From Chloroflexota bacterium (GTDB taxonomy: Bacteria; Chloroflexota; Limnocylindria; Limnocylindrales; CSP1-4): 12,710 nucleotides of DNA. The DNA lies in assembly GCA_021785115.1 (NCBI GenBank), contig JAJYGO010000325.1, positions 1-12,710 on the forward strand, read 5' to 3'. The notes below the pieces were generated by a model. The model saw only the letters and a program-made list of their open reading frames with translations, had not been told where the DNA came from and searched no databases. Both the position numbers and the translations under genes were made by a program. How positions within the stretch are numbered: the stretch's first letter is position 1; each line of letters starts with the position of its first letter. Below are positions 1-5,939 of the stretch, in pieces.

Positions 1-80
1 CCGGCGCGCGCCTCTCCGGAGTCGAGCAGGTGACGCCAGGCGGTGCCGCCGTCGTGCGGTGCGAGGACGAGGTGGAGCAT
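1..80 (-). CDS. Possible N-terminal start of a gene leaving the window (partial)
   Basis: Reading leftwards from an ATG at 80 there are 26 open codons to the window edge, beginning MLHLVLAPHDGG and continuing with a TAWRHLL segment. A GGAG lies about 12 bases upstream of the ATG, which is a usable but distant ribosome site. A hydrophobic first strand followed by a Gly-rich turn looks like the start of a cytoplasmic alpha/beta protein, but 26 residues do not allow a family call. It is divergent from the membrane-protein gene at 373. The open frame could also be chance in GC-rich DNA. Confidence 0.3.
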   Translation of the reverse strand, partial: MLHLVLAPHDGGTAWRHLLDSGEARA

Positions 81-372
81 GCGCGGGGGTCTCCGGGGAA
101 AATCAGCATACGGTCCGGGCGGACATGGAGTCGTTGACGGGGCTCAGCGGGTACTCATCGCACACGCGGAGCGGTGCTGTATCGCGGGTGACTGGCCCCC
201 CTTCGACGCGTGCCGCACGGTGCAGTCGTCACCGATTCCGACACGGCAGTCGTCAGATCCCGACGACGCTGCGGGGAACCCCGCGAGATCACGTGCTCCT
301 CGTCCTGGCAGGCCCGATGCAAAACCTGGTGGCGTGCCGGGAACGAGCCCGGAGAAAGCCGAGGAGGACGCC
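81..372 (+). other. Gene-poor leader upstream of the small membrane protein
   Basis: I see no convincing coding frame here; long frames on both strands lack protein-like composition. Visible structure: a 10-base direct repeat GCAGTCGTCA at 222-231 and 246-255; a tight GCGGG/CCCGC hairpin at 271-284; a CCGGG/CCCGG hairpin at 337-352; and complementarity between CTCCTCG (296-302) and CGAGGAG (360-366). The last covers the ribosome site of the gene at 373. The stretch probably holds the promoter and 5' leader of that gene and the promoter of the leftward partial gene. I could not place a clear -35/-10 pair. Confidence 0.35.
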
Positions 373-678
373 ATGACCCGCAAGAACGCCACCCTGATTG
401 GAACCGCAGTTGGCCTCACCCTCTTCCTCGCCCTCGCCCTGCTGCCGTCGCTCCTCTACGGTGGCTACGCGGGGGTGCTGCTCGCGGGCGGGATCTTCGG
501 GACGCCCATCCACGCGACCATCGCCGTCCGTGCCCTCATCGTCTTCGGGATGGCCCTCGGCGTCTCCGGTGTCGGCGCGCTCTTCGCCGTCGGCGGAGCG
601 GTCGCCGGCGCCGCGGTGGCGGTCCTCAGCGGCGCGCCCGAGATGGTGGCGACGGGGAAGGCGGGCGCAAAGGCGTAG
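373..678 (+). CDS. Small integral membrane protein, unknown function
   Basis: 101 residues starting MTRKNATLIG. The ATG at 373 is preceded by GAGGAGGA at 361-368, a strong ribosome site that fixes this start over the longer open frame upstream. The protein has a short positive N-terminus, a first hydrophobic helix at about residues 7-25, a Gly-rich GGYAGVLLAGGIFG connector, and one or two further helices at about 45-90 rich in Ala, Gly and Val. It ends in a short Ala/Lys/Gly tail. No catalytic motif or lipobox is visible. The composition resembles the many uncharacterised 2-3 helix inner-membrane proteins of this size. It appears to stand alone, with a hairpin after the stop. I do not recognise a family; the call rests on SD, hydrophobicity and length. 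Confidence 0.7.
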   Translation: MTRKNATLIGTAVGLTLFLALALLPSLLYGGYAGVLLAGGIFGTPIHATIAVRALIVFGMALGVSGVGALFAVGGAVAGAAVAVLSGAPEMVATGKAGAKA

Positions 679-708
679 CCCAGCTCCGCTCGACACGAGT
701 CGGCCGAG

Positions 709-734
709 GGGGCGCTCCGACAACGGGGCGCCCC
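709..734 (+). terminator. Stem-loop after the small membrane protein gene
   Basis: GGGGCGC (709-715) pairs perfectly with GCGCCCC (728-734) across a 12-base loop, 30 bases after the stop at 678, followed only by TT. The stem is strong and correctly placed between two separately started genes, but the U-tract is minimal. It may be a weak intrinsic terminator or simply a 3'-end stabilising hairpin. Confidence 0.45.
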
Positions 735-773
735 TTCGTGCGTCATCGTTCGTTGCTGGCGTACACTCGCGCG

Positions 774-1862
774 ATGAGATGGAAGCGCCTCGGACTCCGG
801 ATCGCCGTGGCCATCGCGGTGCTGCTTGCGGGCGTGGTCGCGGTCGTCCGGCTCACCACCTTTCATCCACCGCCGCTCCAGGAGGAGCGGGTCTTCTGCT
901 CCGGTAACGTCCCTTCGCTCGCGCCCGGGCAACGGCTCAAGATCCTGACGTGGAACGTCCAGTTCATGGCGGGCAAGGATCACGTCTTCTTCTTCGACCT
1001 GCTCGACGGCAGCGGGCCGGACGAGAGGCCCAGCGCCGCCGACGTGACGCGGACGCTGGATGAGGTGGCGCGTGTCCTTCGGGACGAGGCACCCGACATC
1101 GTGCTCCTGCAGGAAGTGGACGATGGCGCGGCGCGCACCGATCGAAAGGACCAGCTCGCGGCGCTGCTGGAGCGGCTCCCGCCCGGGGCGTTCCCGTGCC
1201 ACGCGTCCGCCTTCTACTGGAAGGCCGCCTACGTCCCGCACCCCCGGATCCACGGTGCGGTGGGCATGAAGCTCGCCGTCCTCTCCCGGTACCGCATCGG
1301 GAGTGCGGTCCGCCACCAGCTCGCCGTGATTCCGCAGGACCTCGTCACGAGGCAGTTCGCCCTGAAGCGCGCCATTCTCGAGACACGGCTGCCGGTCGCG
1401 GGGGGAGGCACCTTCGCCGTGCTGGACACGCACCTGGACGCGTTCGCCCAGGGAACGGACACCATGGCCCGGCAGGTCAGGGAGGTCGATGCGACGCTGA
1501 TGGCCCTCTCGTCCAAGGGCGTGCCCTGGGTCATCGGTGGGGATTTCAATCTGCTGCCGCCGGGGGGAGCGTACCAGCGGCTCGCGCCCGCCCAGCGCGC
1601 GTACTTCAATCCGGAGACGGAGATCACGCTGCTCTTCGATCACCACCAGGTGGTCCCCACGTTCGCCGAGGTGAACGGAGGAGAGCGGGAGCGCTGGTTC
1701 ACCCATTTCCCGAACGACCCGTCGGTGGGACACCCGGACCGGACGATCGATTACCTCTTCTTCGGTGGAGCGGTCCGCGTCGGCGACCACCACGTTCGGC
1801 AGTGGGACGCGCGTGCCATCTCGGACCACTTCCCGCTGGTGGCGGAGGTGCAGCTCCCGTAG
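774..1862 (+). CDS. Membrane-anchored endonuclease/exonuclease/phosphatase-fold protein
   Basis: 362 residues. The N-terminus MRWKRLGLRI is followed by one hydrophobic helix (about 9-27), either an uncleaved anchor or a signal, so the enzyme should lie on the periplasmic side. The catalytic domain fills residues 55-362 and carries the full EEP (DNase I/exonuclease III-like) set: TWNVQF with Asn61, LLQEVDDG with Glu114, DTHLDAF with His220, GGDFNLLP with Asp257 and Asn259, DRTIDYLFF with Asp326, and ISDHFPL with Asp351-His352. This superfamily hydrolyses phosphodiester or phosphomonoester bonds with a divalent metal. Substrates range from DNA to sphingomyelin and inositol phosphates, and nothing here picks one. 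The start is the ATG at 774; the ribosome site is poor, so a nearby alternative start is possible. All catalytic residues are intact. Confidence 0.88.
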   Translation: MRWKRLGLRIAVAIAVLLAGVVAVVRLTTFHPPPLQEERVFCSGNVPSLAPGQRLKILTWNVQFMAGKDHVFFFDLLDGSGPDERPSAADVTRTLDEVARVLRDEAPDIVLLQEVDDGAARTDRKDQLAALLERLPPGAFPCHASAFYWKAAYVPHPRIHGAVGMKLAVLSRYRIGSAVRHQLAVIPQDLVTRQFALKRAILETRLPVAGGGTFAVLDTHLDAFAQGTDTMARQVREVDATLMALSSKGVPWVIGGDFNLLPPGGAYQRLAPAQRAYFNPETEITLLFDHHQVVPTFAEVNGGERERWFTHFPNDPSVGHPDRTIDYLFFGGAVRVGDHHVRQWDARAISDHFPLVAEVQLP

Positions 1863-1910
1863 GCATCGGCGACCCTGGTGCTCTTCCTCCTCTTTGGACT
1901 GCAACGGCGC

Positions 1911-1937
1911 CCTTGGACGGGCTGTGTCCGTCCAAGG
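1911..1937. repeat. Perfect 10-bp inverted repeat between two genes
   Basis: CCTTGGACGG (1911-1920) and CCGTCCAAGG (1928-1937) are exact reverse complements around a 7-base loop. The hairpin lies 48 bases after the stop of the EEP gene and 35 bases before the ATG at 1973. It lacks a T-run, so it is either a non-canonical terminator for the upstream gene or a leader structure for the downstream one. Confidence 0.6.
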
Positions 1938-1972
1938 ATTACCTTCCTCTGGCATCCTCGGGGAGGAGCGCC

Positions 1973-2248
1973 ATGAGACGCGTCCTGATTGCCGTCATCG
2001 CTCTCGCCGTTGCCGCTCCTGCCGCCGCCGACTGCATCTGCGAGTGCGTGAACGGGCACATGCGCCCGATCTGCTCGAGTGCCATCGACCTGCCGCCCAT
2101 CTGTCCACCGGCGGTCTGCCCGCTGGCACCGCCCTCCATCCCGCCCATCCAGCCGCCAGTCATTCCTCCGGTTGGGACGACGGAGTGCCGTCAGAAGCGC
2201 GTGTGCGACCTCTACGGGAACTGCGTGTGGCGGACGATCTGTGAATGA
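1973..2248 (+). CDS. Small exported Cys/Pro-rich protein
   Basis: 91 residues; the ATG at 1973 follows GGGGAGGAG (about 1960-1968), a strong ribosome site. A signal peptide (MRRVLIAVIALAVAAPAAA) ends in an AAA|D-type cleavage site near residue 19/20; Cys21 is not in a proper lipobox. The mature part of about 72 residues has ten cysteines (21, 23, 25, 34, 44, 49, 72, 78, 84, 90) and a central Pro-rich stretch (about 41-66). The cysteines form an N-terminal CxCxC cluster and a C-terminal set spaced C-x5-C-x5-C-x5-C. An even number of cysteines in an exported protein suggests disulfide cross-linking. I do not recognise a named family. It could be a cell-surface or matrix component or a metal-binding peptide, but nothing proves either. 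Confidence 0.75.
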   Translation: MRRVLIAVIALAVAAPAAADCICECVNGHMRPICSSAIDLPPICPPAVCPLAPPSIPPIQPPVIPPVGTTECRQKRVCDLYGNCVWRTICE

Positions 2249-2289
2249 GGGGCGCCGCTCGAGGACGGGAACGACGGCGGCGGACGGTG

Positions 2290-3072
2290 TCAGAGGAACA
2301 CGACGGGCTCACGTCGCTCCGCGCACTTCGAGGCGATGAACTCCCGCTTGGCCGCGATCGTCGGGTGCGAGGCCACCCGCGCGCCCGCGGGGCAGCTCTT
2401 CACGCAGGCGCAGCAGAGGATGCAGCCGGCCGTGTCGGTGGTCACCTCGGCGTCGATGTGGATGACGCCGGAGGGGCAGGCCTCCGCGCACGTGCCGCAG
2501 CGCGTGCAGCGGTCGGCGTTCGACTCGGGCGCGACGCCCGCGGGTGCCGGCCGGTCACGGTAAGGGACGGTCCCGGGGAGCTCGACCGCCGCGACGCGCG
2601 CCGGCCCCTCGAGCCGGGCCCTCACGGACGCGCCCAGATCGCGCGCCACGCCGAGGTGCGCCGCGTCGGGCCGGCCTGCGGCGATGGGGCGCTCGGGCGT
2701 CGAGTACGAGTGCTCGGCGACGAACGCGCCCGCGCCGACGACAGAGAAGCCCTTCGCGGCGACGAGGTCGCGCAGCTCGACGAGCGCGTCGTCGAACGCG
2801 CGGTTCCCGTAGACGGCCACGAGGACCGTCGCCACGCCGGCGGCGGAGAGCCCGCGCATCCGCGCGATGGCGACCTCGGGCACGCGGCCGTAGTGGACGG
2901 GGACGCCGACGACCGCGACCCCGCTGGCGAGCGCCAGCTCCGTGGCGGCCCCGGGCAGCGTCAGGTCGTGGTGGACGACCTCGCGGGCGCCGAGCCCGGC
3001 GGCGACCTGCTCGAGGATCTTCCGGGTGGTCCCGGTGGGCGAGAAGTAGACGAGGTGGACGGTGGCGAGCAT
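2290..3072 (-). CDS. EFR1-type ferredoxin (flavodoxin-like domain fused to 2x[4Fe-4S])
   Basis: 260 residues from an ATG at 3072. The first half is flavodoxin-like: a beta strand LVYF then the phosphate-binding loop SPTGTTRK (11-18), and later VAVYGNRAFDD (86-96), which would contact the flavin. The C-terminal third has two ferredoxin motifs: CTRCGTCAEACP (Cys189, 192, 195, 199) and CILCCACVKSCP (Cys217, 220, 223, 227). The second contains an additional Cys221 next to ligand 220. EFR1-family proteins are cytoplasmic single-chain electron carriers that pair FMN with two 4Fe-4S clusters; partners here are unknown. The gene converges on the one at 1973-2248, and its ribosome site is weak. Family membership is clear; the physiological partner is not. 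Confidence 0.88.
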   Translation of the reverse strand: MLATVHLVYFSPTGTTRKILEQVAAGLGAREVVHHDLTLPGAATELALASGVAVVGVPVHYGRVPEVAIARMRGLSAAGVATVLVAVYGNRAFDDALVELRDLVAAKGFSVVGAGAFVAEHSYSTPERPIAAGRPDAAHLGVARDLGASVRARLEGPARVAAVELPGTVPYRDRPAPAGVAPESNADRCTRCGTCAEACPSGVIHIDAEVTTDTAGCILCCACVKSCPAGARVASHPTIAAKREFIASKCAERREPVVFL

Positions 3073-3137
3073 GTCGAGGGCCCAACGTAGCACGCGTCCG
3101 CTCGGCGGCGCCGTCCGCGTCGAGCCACCCGCGGTGA

Positions 3138-3758
3138 CTACGGGTTCCTCGTGGTGAACCGGGCCTCCAGCTCGTCCACGCCGTCGAGCGCTGCGGCGGC
3201 AGCGCTGTGGAGCGCGAGGAAGTCGTTGTCCTTGGCAGCGCGCTCGATGGCAGCCAGTTGCGTGTTGAACGAACCCTCGACCGGGGAGCCGGCAACGGGA
3301 GCCTTCGCGGCGAGACCGTTCCAGATGGCCCACACCCGGTCGATGGCCACACGCGCTTCGCCTGGGCGAGCGGCGATGGCAGCCAGGTCCACGGTCCTCA
3401 ACAGCACGTCGAGCCGCATGACGGAAATCGGAACGGAAGGCTTGAGCGGCTCGAAGAGGTCCACGACGGCATCAGCAAGGGTATTCGCTGCGACCCTGGT
3501 CCCCAGTGCATCGCGCGCCCGCGTGGCTGCTCGGGCCCGGTCGAGCGCTTCAGCGGCACGGTGGCTGGCGGCGCCGTCGGTCTCGAGCCTGTGGACGGCC
3601 CGCCGCCCCTCTACCTCCAGCCTCTCGACCTTGGTCCAGTCGCCCGCCACGACAGCATCGTCGATGTCTTCGGCCACACGCTCCAGGGTCGCGAGCGGCG
3701 CCGGGACCTGGGAGCCGGCCGTCAGCATGAGGGTGCAGGCGAGGGAGAGGGCCATCAT
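3138..3758 (-). CDS. Exported alpha-helical protein, unknown function
   Basis: 206 residues. There are two consecutive ATGs at 3758 and 3755; GAGG about ten bases upstream suits either. The N-terminus MMALSLACTLMLTAGS is a short hydrophobic signal without the usual positive residues. Cys8 is not in a good lipobox (residues 5-7 are S-L-A). The rest is Ala/Arg/Asp/Glu-rich and predicted helical throughout, with segments such as LERVAEDIDDAVVAGDWTKV and AAEALDRARAATRARDAL that look like a periplasmic helical bundle. A 3-4 helix bundle resembling cytochrome b562-like or imelysin-like folds is possible, but I see no heme-binding CxxCH or metal motif. It lies 65 bases upstream of the EFR1 gene on the same strand, so co-transcription is possible. 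Confidence 0.65.
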   Translation of the reverse strand: MMALSLACTLMLTAGSQVPAPLATLERVAEDIDDAVVAGDWTKVERLEVEGRRAVHRLETDGAASHRAAEALDRARAATRARDALGTRVAANTLADAVVDLFEPLKPSVPISVMRLDVLLRTVDLAAIAARPGEARVAIDRVWAIWNGLAAKAPVAGSPVEGSFNTQLAAIERAAKDNDFLALHSAAAAALDGVDELEARFTTRNP

Positions 3759-3980
3759 GCTGTCATCCTCGGACCGGCGAGCATAACTCGCACGGCCAGC
3801 GTCGTCGGCTGGAACCGGGCGGGGTGGTCACCTCTCGGGGGCCCGACCAGGACAGCCGAGTTGGGTGAGACGGGCGGCCGACCTCCTCGGCCGGCTCGTC
3901 GTCGCGTCGTGAACATCGGGGCACGGCGCATCACCGCGGCATCGAGAACGCGTTCCCGTCGGCGCTTACGGTGACGACGA
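3759..3980. other. Intergenic stretch without a recognisable gene
   Basis: Roughly 220 bases between the helical protein's start and the 3' end region of the lipoprotein gene. Both neighbours are read leftwards, so it should hold the promoter of the gene ending at 3138. A 10-bp palindrome GAACGCGTTC lies at 3946-3955. No clear -35/-10 pair and no coding frame of protein-like composition were found. Confidence 0.35.
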
Positions 3981-4020
3981 CAGGCTCGGCTGCTCGCGCC
4001 GGAAGCCGGTGGGCAGCCTG
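3981..4020 (-). terminator. Compound hairpin after the lipoprotein gene
   Basis: Starting 9 bases beyond the stop at 4029, the minus-strand transcript can pair GGCTGC with GCAGCC (4013-4018 with 3988-3993), enclosing a small CCGG/CCGG hairpin. CAGGCT and AGCCTG (3981-3986 with 4015-4020) offer an alternative register. There is no T-tract, so this is a likely 3'-end structure rather than a proven terminator. Confidence 0.35.
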
Positions 4021-4028
4021 GCGACGCC

Positions 4029-4412
4029 CTACGAGCAGGTGCAGTTGCCGGGGATGTACTGCTGGCACCACTGCGCGCAGGTCTGGCCCGGCGCGAACTG
4101 GCACTGCACGCCGGACGAGGCGCCCATCACCGACGCGCACTGCGAGGACGTGCCGCACGACCAGTGCGCGCACGGTCCGGAGCCTCCACTGCCTCCGCCA
4201 CACAGGATGGAGCCGATGCAGGCGGTTCCATCGGCGGGGCCGTAGGGGTAGCAAGCAGGGGTGACGCCGTTCGAGCAGTAGTACGGGGTCGAGGTGGGGC
4301 AGCACTGCCCGTTGCCGCAGTCGAGCGGCGCGTTGCTGGGACAGGAGCCTCCTCCGCTGCTACCACACCCAGCGAGGACTGCGAGTAGTCCGACGAGGAT
4401 GAAGGTCTTCAA
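4029..4412 (-). CDS. Cys-rich lipoprotein
   Basis: 127 residues. The start codon is TTG at 4412, supported by a near-perfect ribosome site AGGAGGG five bases upstream (4424-4418 on the minus strand). A short signal peptide MKTFILVGLLAVLAGC ends in the lipobox L13-A14-G15-C16, so Cys16 should be lipidated. A Gly/Ser linker (17-23) leads into a domain with 16 further cysteines (24, 32, 37, 38, 46, 54, 65, 71, 81, 86, 92, 104, 112, 116, 124, 126), enough for eight disulfides. The Gly/Ser/Pro/Tyr-rich, low-complexity spacing (CGNGQCCPT, CSNGVTPACYPYG) recalls the secreted Cys-rich surface proteins frequent in Myxococcota and related groups. The function is unknown. It appears to be a single-gene unit with its own promoter. 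Confidence 0.78.
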   Translation of the reverse strand: MKTFILVGLLAVLAGCGSSGGGSCPSNAPLDCGNGQCCPTSTPYYCSNGVTPACYPYGPADGTACIGSILCGGGSGGSGPCAHWSCGTSSQCASVMGASSGVQCQFAPGQTCAQWCQQYIPGNCTCS

Positions 4413-4417
4413 GGGTT

Positions 4418-4467
4418 CCCTCCTGCTGGCGACCTATTTTGTAGCATGCGGCCCCAGCCCGGGTCAT
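4418..4467 (-). promoter_or_regulatory. Promoter and strong SD for the lipoprotein gene
   Basis: On the minus strand, ATGACC (4467-4462) and TACAAA (4443-4438) are separated by 18 bases. Each matches four of six consensus positions of a sigma70-type promoter. The SD AGGAGGG (4424-4418) follows and decides the TTG start at 4412. The short AT-rich patch around 4431-4443 stands out from the GC-rich surroundings. Confidence 0.45.
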
Positions 4468-4514
4468 CCCACGGCTCAGGGGTACGCCCACGAGTGGCCT
4501 CTCACGCAACGCCG

Positions 4515-5849
4515 TCAGCGGTCGCCGAGATACACCCCGCGCTGGCGCAGCGTCGTCTGCAGCTTCGCGACGTCGAGCGTGGGCGCGGTTCCACCCTGCG
4601 CCGCGAGCTGGGCGGCCGCCACGCCCGCCGCCTCGCCGCTGACGAGGCACGGCGCCATGTTCCGCGTCGCGCCGTGCGCGAAGGATGTCGCGGAGATGCA
4701 GCGCCCACCCACCAGGACGTTGTCGACGCCTCTCGGGACCAGGGCGCGATACGGGATGTCGAACGCGCCGTCGTCACCGATCTCGTGGAACGTCGCCTGC
4801 CCGCTCCCGGGATCGTGGATGTCGACAGGGAAGCAGACCTGCCCGACGGCGTCCTCGAACTTGCGACCGGCGTGAACGTCGGCGTCGGCGATCTGGTACA
4901 GCCCCTCGATCGTGCGCGTCTCCCGGACGCCCGCGATCGCCGCGGGGGTGTAGTAGCCGTTCTCGAACCCCGGCACGTGGTCCTTGAGGAACTCGCCGAT
5001 GCGCGCGCACTGGCGGGTCAGCTCGACCGTCGCGCGCGAGAGCGCCAGCGTGTCCGTGCCGTCCACCTCGGTGGCCGCGGAGGTGTTGACGTTGAGCTGG
5101 TCGGGCCAGACCGTGTTGAAGAAGACGTTCCGATCCTCGTTGGGGAACACGTGCTGCTGCCGGACGATGCGGTTCCAGCGGCTGAACGCACCGTTGAAGT
5201 AGACCGGGAACGGTCGCGGATGGTCGGGCCGGGTCGCCATCGCGGGTGGTGAGACGGCGATCTCATCCGCCACCCGCTGCGTGTCCACGCGGTGAAAATG
5301 CAGCAGCATGGACACGGGCTGCATCTTGCCCGTCGCTTCCTTGCCCTTGCGGAACGGCGCACCGGCGAAGGCCGCGACGTCGGCGTCACCGCTTGCGTCG
5401 ACGATCGCCTTCGCACGCATCGCGCGCACGCCGCCCTTCATCGCGACCTGCAGGCCGGACACGCGCCCACCATCCTGGTCGACGCCGACGACGCTCACGC
5501 CGTACAGGACCTCGACGGTGGCCTCGGCGAGCAGTTCGGTCGCCATGATGCGGAAGCGGTCGCCGTCGACCGGCGTGACCGAGTGGGCGAACCCACCGAA
5601 CGGTACGTGTCCGACGGCGCCGCCGATGCGGATCAGGCGATCGATGCACTCCTGCGCGATGCCGAAGACGTGCTGCTTCCCGAGGCGGCTCCTGTAGGCG
5701 TGGATGCACAGGCCGGTGGTCGCGTTACTGCCCACGAACGGCCGCAGCTCGAGGAGCGCCGTCCGCGCCCCGCCGCGCGCCGCCGCGATGGAAGCTGCGA
5801 GGCCCGCCACTCCTCCGCCGACCACCACCACGTCGTATTCCAGGTTCAC
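4515..5849 (-). CDS. FAD-dependent oxidoreductase, divergent copy
   Basis: 444 residues with a GTG start at 5849 and a GGAGAGGA ribosome site at 5861-5854 (minus strand). The N-terminus YDVVVVGGGVAGLAAS is the Rossmann GxGxxG dinucleotide site (Gly11, Gly13, Gly16), with Glu34 as the likely ribose-binding acid. The second FAD motif is DASGDADVAAFAGA (151-164). A GVRETR motif lies at 307-312 and the C-terminal FAD-contact region NVLVGGRCISATSFAHG at about 377-393. This order fits the 'FAD-dependent oxidoreductase' family of soluble flavoenzymes (PF12831-like); their substrates are mostly undefined. It is divergent from the gntR operon, whose second gene is its paralogue. The shared control region suggests joint regulation. 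No truncation is seen. The reaction is unknown. Confidence 0.88.
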   Translation of the reverse strand: MNLEYDVVVVGGGVAGLAASIAAARGGARTALLELRPFVGSNATTGLCIHAYRSRLGKQHVFGIAQECIDRLIRIGGAVGHVPFGGFAHSVTPVDGDRFRIMATELLAEATVEVLYGVSVVGVDQDGGRVSGLQVAMKGGVRAMRAKAIVDASGDADVAAFAGAPFRKGKEATGKMQPVSMLLHFHRVDTQRVADEIAVSPPAMATRPDHPRPFPVYFNGAFSRWNRIVRQQHVFPNEDRNVFFNTVWPDQLNVNTSAATEVDGTDTLALSRATVELTRQCARIGEFLKDHVPGFENGYYTPAAIAGVRETRTIEGLYQIADADVHAGRKFEDAVGQVCFPVDIHDPGSGQATFHEIGDDGAFDIPYRALVPRGVDNVLVGGRCISATSFAHGATRNMAPCLVSGEAAGVAAAQLAAQGGTAPTLDVAKLQTTLRQRGVYLGDR

Positions 5850-5874
5850 GTCGTCCTCTCCGCTCGGGTGCGAC

Positions 5875-5903
5875 TTGACTTCACTGTAGCCGCCCGGTAG
5901 ACG
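5875..5903 (+). promoter_or_regulatory. Candidate promoter of the gntR operon
   Basis: TTGACT (5875-5880, five of six matches to the -35 consensus) is followed after 17 bases by TAGACG (5898-5903), a poor -10. Transcription would begin near 5910, inside the operator repeats, and the SD GAGGAA (5927-5932) sits seven bases before the GTG at 5940. The weak -10 keeps confidence moderate. Confidence 0.35.
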
Positions 5904-5912
5904 CGATGTCTA
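5883..5912 (-). promoter_or_regulatory. Candidate promoter of the divergent FAD oxidoreductase
   Basis: On the minus strand TAGACA (5912-5907, five of six -35 positions) and TACAGT (5888-5883, four of six -10 positions) are 18 bases apart. The -35 box lies inside the left operator octamer, so a bound repressor would block it directly. Confidence 0.45.
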
Positions 5913-5925
5913 CACGATGTATACA
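5897..5925. promoter_or_regulatory. Putative tandem GntR/FCD operators
   Basis: Two octamers, TGTCTACA (5907-5914) and TGTATACA (5918-5925), differ at one base and are spaced 11 bp start to start, so they face the same side of the helix. The second is a perfect palindrome. In addition GTAGAC (5897-5902) and GTCTAC (5908-5913) form a perfect inverted repeat with a 5-bp gap. Palindromes with a GTATAC or GTNNAC core are typical of FadR-subfamily GntR operators. Location next to the regulator's own start supports autoregulation; binding itself is inferred. Confidence 0.55.
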
Positions 5926-5939
5926 CGAGGAACCCGGGC

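Noticed and set aside
303..360. c-di-GMP-I riboswitch (GCAAAACC and GAAAGCC resemblance)
   Set aside because: The order and pairing of the conserved segments do not fit the consensus; similarity is limited to short A-rich bits.
465..1955. Long minus-strand frame opposite the EEP gene
   Set aside because: Antisense shadow; the opposite strand has complete EEP catalytic motifs.
2544..3137. Plus-strand Arg-rich 197-residue frame
   Set aside because: Extremely Arg-rich shadow of the EFR1 gene.
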